Assembly: GCF_013140855.1 (NCBI RefSeq)
Contig: NZ_JABBPG010000009.1
Span: forward strand, 1-64,000
Reading direction: 5' to 3'
Source of the DNA: Pseudoalteromonas caenipelagi
Lineage (GTDB): Bacteria > Pseudomonadota > Gammaproteobacteria > Enterobacterales > Alteromonadaceae
Length of the DNA stretch: 64,000 nt
Both the position numbers and the translations under genes were made by a program. Positions 63,301 through 64,000 of the stretch are shown here, piece after piece; the stretch's first letter is position 1; the number at the start of each line of letters is the position of its first letter. The notes under the pieces are model-generated. The model worked only from the letters and a program-made list of their open reading frames with translations, was not told the origin of the DNA and made no database searches.

Positions 63301-64000
63301 CAAATACACGTACTGAACTACGTACTATTTGGGCTGAAACTACCTATAAGATGCAAGCACTTCGTGATAACCCTGAGTGTGCTAAGCAAGAATTTGATGC
63401 GAAGTTTGATGAGAAAGACCCAGGCCTTAACGTAAAACTAAGTTTTGACATCAACGAAGACGTAGCTGCGCCTTATATTGCAACTGGTGCTAAGCCTAAG
63501 ATGGCAATCCTCCGTGAGCAAGGTGTTAACTCACACGTTGAAATGGCAGCTGCATTTAACCGTGCAGGTTTTGCAGCAGTAGATGTACACATGAGTGACA
63601 TCCTTGAAGGTCGTTTAACACTTGAGCAGTTCAAAGGTCTTGTAGCATGTGGTGGCTTCTCGTACGGTGACGTACTAGGTGCCGGTGAAGGTTGGGCTAA
63701 GTCTATCTTGTTCAATGATATGGCACGCAGCCAGTTCCAAACATTCTTTGAGCGTCAAGACACGTTCAGCTTAGGTGTGTGTAATGGCTGTCAAATGTTA
63801 TCGACATTGAAAGAGCTAATCCCAGGGACTGAGCACTGGCCACGTTTTGTAACCAACAAGTCAGAGCGTTTTGAAGCACGCTTTAGCCTTGTAGAAGTAC
63901 AAGAAAGCCCGTCAGTATTCTTCCAAGGTATGGCTGGCTCTCGTATGCCAATTGCAGTATCTCACGGTGAAGGTCACGCTGAGTTTGCAAACGACGCAGC
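60381..64000 (+). CDS. purL: Phosphoribosylformylglycinamidine synthase, 5' part (runs off the window)
   Basis: Open to the window edge; 1206 of about 1295 residues are visible. The enzyme converts FGAR and glutamine to FGAM in purine synthesis. The large single-chain type is clear: N-terminal PurS-like region (MLILRGAPALSDFKVQKIL), FGAM-synthase domain with MFAQANSEHCRHKIFNADW, ETHNHPTAIAPFSGASTG and GGGAASSMASGQ, PVGKDSMSMKT near 773, and the class I amidotransferase domain with GVCNGCQMLSTL (catalytic Cys) and VSHGEGH at the very end. I chose the ATG at 60381 by comparison with E. coli; ATG 60369 is in frame and would add MKIP. Confidence 0.97.
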   Translation, partial: MLILRGAPALSDFKVQKILKTCVDANLPVTGIYAEFMHFADLTTELSDSELDKLNKLLKYGPTIAEHEPQGALILVTPRIGTISPWASKATDIANNCGLDKVHRVERGIAYYVEGDLSAEQLNEVAKLVHDRMTESVHNSLESAGQLFRVEEPRPMSSVNILGGGREALVKANVEQGFALADDEIDYLVENFTKLGRNPNDIELFMFAQANSEHCRHKIFNADWTIDGKEQPKSLFKMIKNTYETHPENVLSAYKDNAAVMKGSKAGRFFPNKEGEYSYNQENIEILMKVETHNHPTAIAPFSGASTGSGGEIRDEGATGRGSKPKAGLVGFTVSNLRIPGFEQPWETNFGKPGRIVDALDIMIDGPLGGAAFNNEFGRPNLLGYFRTYEEKVNSHNGEEVRGYHKPIMLAGGLGNIRTEHVQKGEIPVGAKLVALGGPAMNIGLGGGAASSMASGQSNEDLDFASVQRENPEMERRCQEVIDKCWQLGDENPIAFIHDVGAGGLSNAFPELVDDGGRGGKFQLRNIPNDEPGMAPHEIWCNESQERYVLAVAAEDFARFEEICKRERAQYAVIGEATEERHLTVADSHFDNNPVDLPLDVLLGKAPKMHRDVESKQAQGQALETDSINVDEAAKRLLRLPTIAEKTFLITIGDRTVTGLVARDQMVGPWQVPVANCAVTAAAFDTYHGEAMSMGERTPAALLNYGASARLAVAEALTNIAGANIGGLENIKLSANWMAAAGHPGEDAGLYEAVKAVGEELCPALGLTIPVGKDSMSMKTTWQDDGEDKAVTAPLSLVITAFGRVEDIRKTVTPQLRTDKGDSSLILVDLGAGQNRMGASSLAQVYKQLGDKTPDVDSPELLKGFYNAMQALVADEKLLAYHDRSDGGLFTTVAEMAFAGRTGVTVNLDSLTGSDIEALYNEELGAVIQVRNSDLAAVETVLADNGLAAISHNIGALNTQDKVIFNRGGEAVLANTRTELRTIWAETTYKMQALRDNPECAKQEFDAKFDEKDPGLNVKLSFDINEDVAAPYIATGAKPKMAILREQGVNSHVEMAAAFNRAGFAAVDVHMSDILEGRLTLEQFKGLVACGGFSYGDVLGAGEGWAKSILFNDMARSQFQTFFERQDTFSLGVCNGCQMLSTLKELIPGTEHWPRFVTNKSERFEARFSLVEVQESPSVFFQGMAGSRMPIAVSHGEGHAEFANDA

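Noticed and set aside
60476..63715. Several minus-strand open frames opposite purL
   Set aside because: They lie entirely within the coding sequence of a well-conserved enzyme on the plus strand and have no family features or ribosome-binding sites; they result from the codon pattern of purL.

Overview
The window looks like a chromosomal segment of a marine gammaproteobacterium of the Alteromonadales, most likely Pseudoalteromonas or a close relative. The reasons are the order alaS-lysC-csrA, the oadGAB sodium pump, the mltF-purL-tadA neighbourhood, gsk, moderate-to-low GC, and giant Ig-like surface proteins with GlyGly-CTERM-like tails. This assignment is inference from gene content; no 16S gene is present.

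Layout. (1) 1-5.9 kb is a mobile-element scrapyard. It holds the 3' end of an unknown gene, then an array of REP-associated (Y1/HUH-type) transposase copies. Several copies are cut short exactly where the left end of another copy begins. An IS3-family remnant and an IS30-family remnant are embedded in it, and two small secreted proteins lie between the copies. (2) 5.9-9.5 kb is a probable peptidoglycan-sugar locus: a NamZ-like exo-N-acetylmuramidase, an RpiR/MurR-type regulator and an NhaC-type transporter. (3) 9.5-11.3 kb is a leftward tonB, ECF sigma and probable anti-sigma operon. (4) 11.4-22.6 kb is mostly core genes: a DUF3087 protein, ribA-type cyclohydrolase, a membrane protein, recX, alaS, lysC, csrA, a YcxB-like protein and oadGAB. 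(5) 22.6-28.3 kb holds a hybrid histidine kinase, a tRNA-Phe/tRNA-Thr cluster with three decayed tRNA-Phe-like units and its own promoter, hpf and glutaminase.

(6) 28.7-56.2 kb is the most unusual part. The same cassette occurs twice in tandem: a PRMT-like methyltransferase with a double-E loop, a methionyl-tRNA-formyltransferase-like protein, a phage-tail-collar (MdpB-like) protein, and a giant secreted multi-Ig protein of 2810 or 4058 residues. In copy 1 the formyltransferase has lost its catalytic residues; in copy 2 they are intact. Copy 2 also has one additional gene, and its giant protein continues past the GlyGly-CTERM-like tail into a second signal-like segment and an outer-membrane barrel. 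I know of no described system with this composition. A modified, secreted surface assembly is my inference.

(7) 56.3-64 kb returns to core genes: gsk, a 195-bp MITE-like element, tadA, a small very basic protein with a perfect ribosome-binding site, mltF, and the 5' nine-tenths of purL running off the window.
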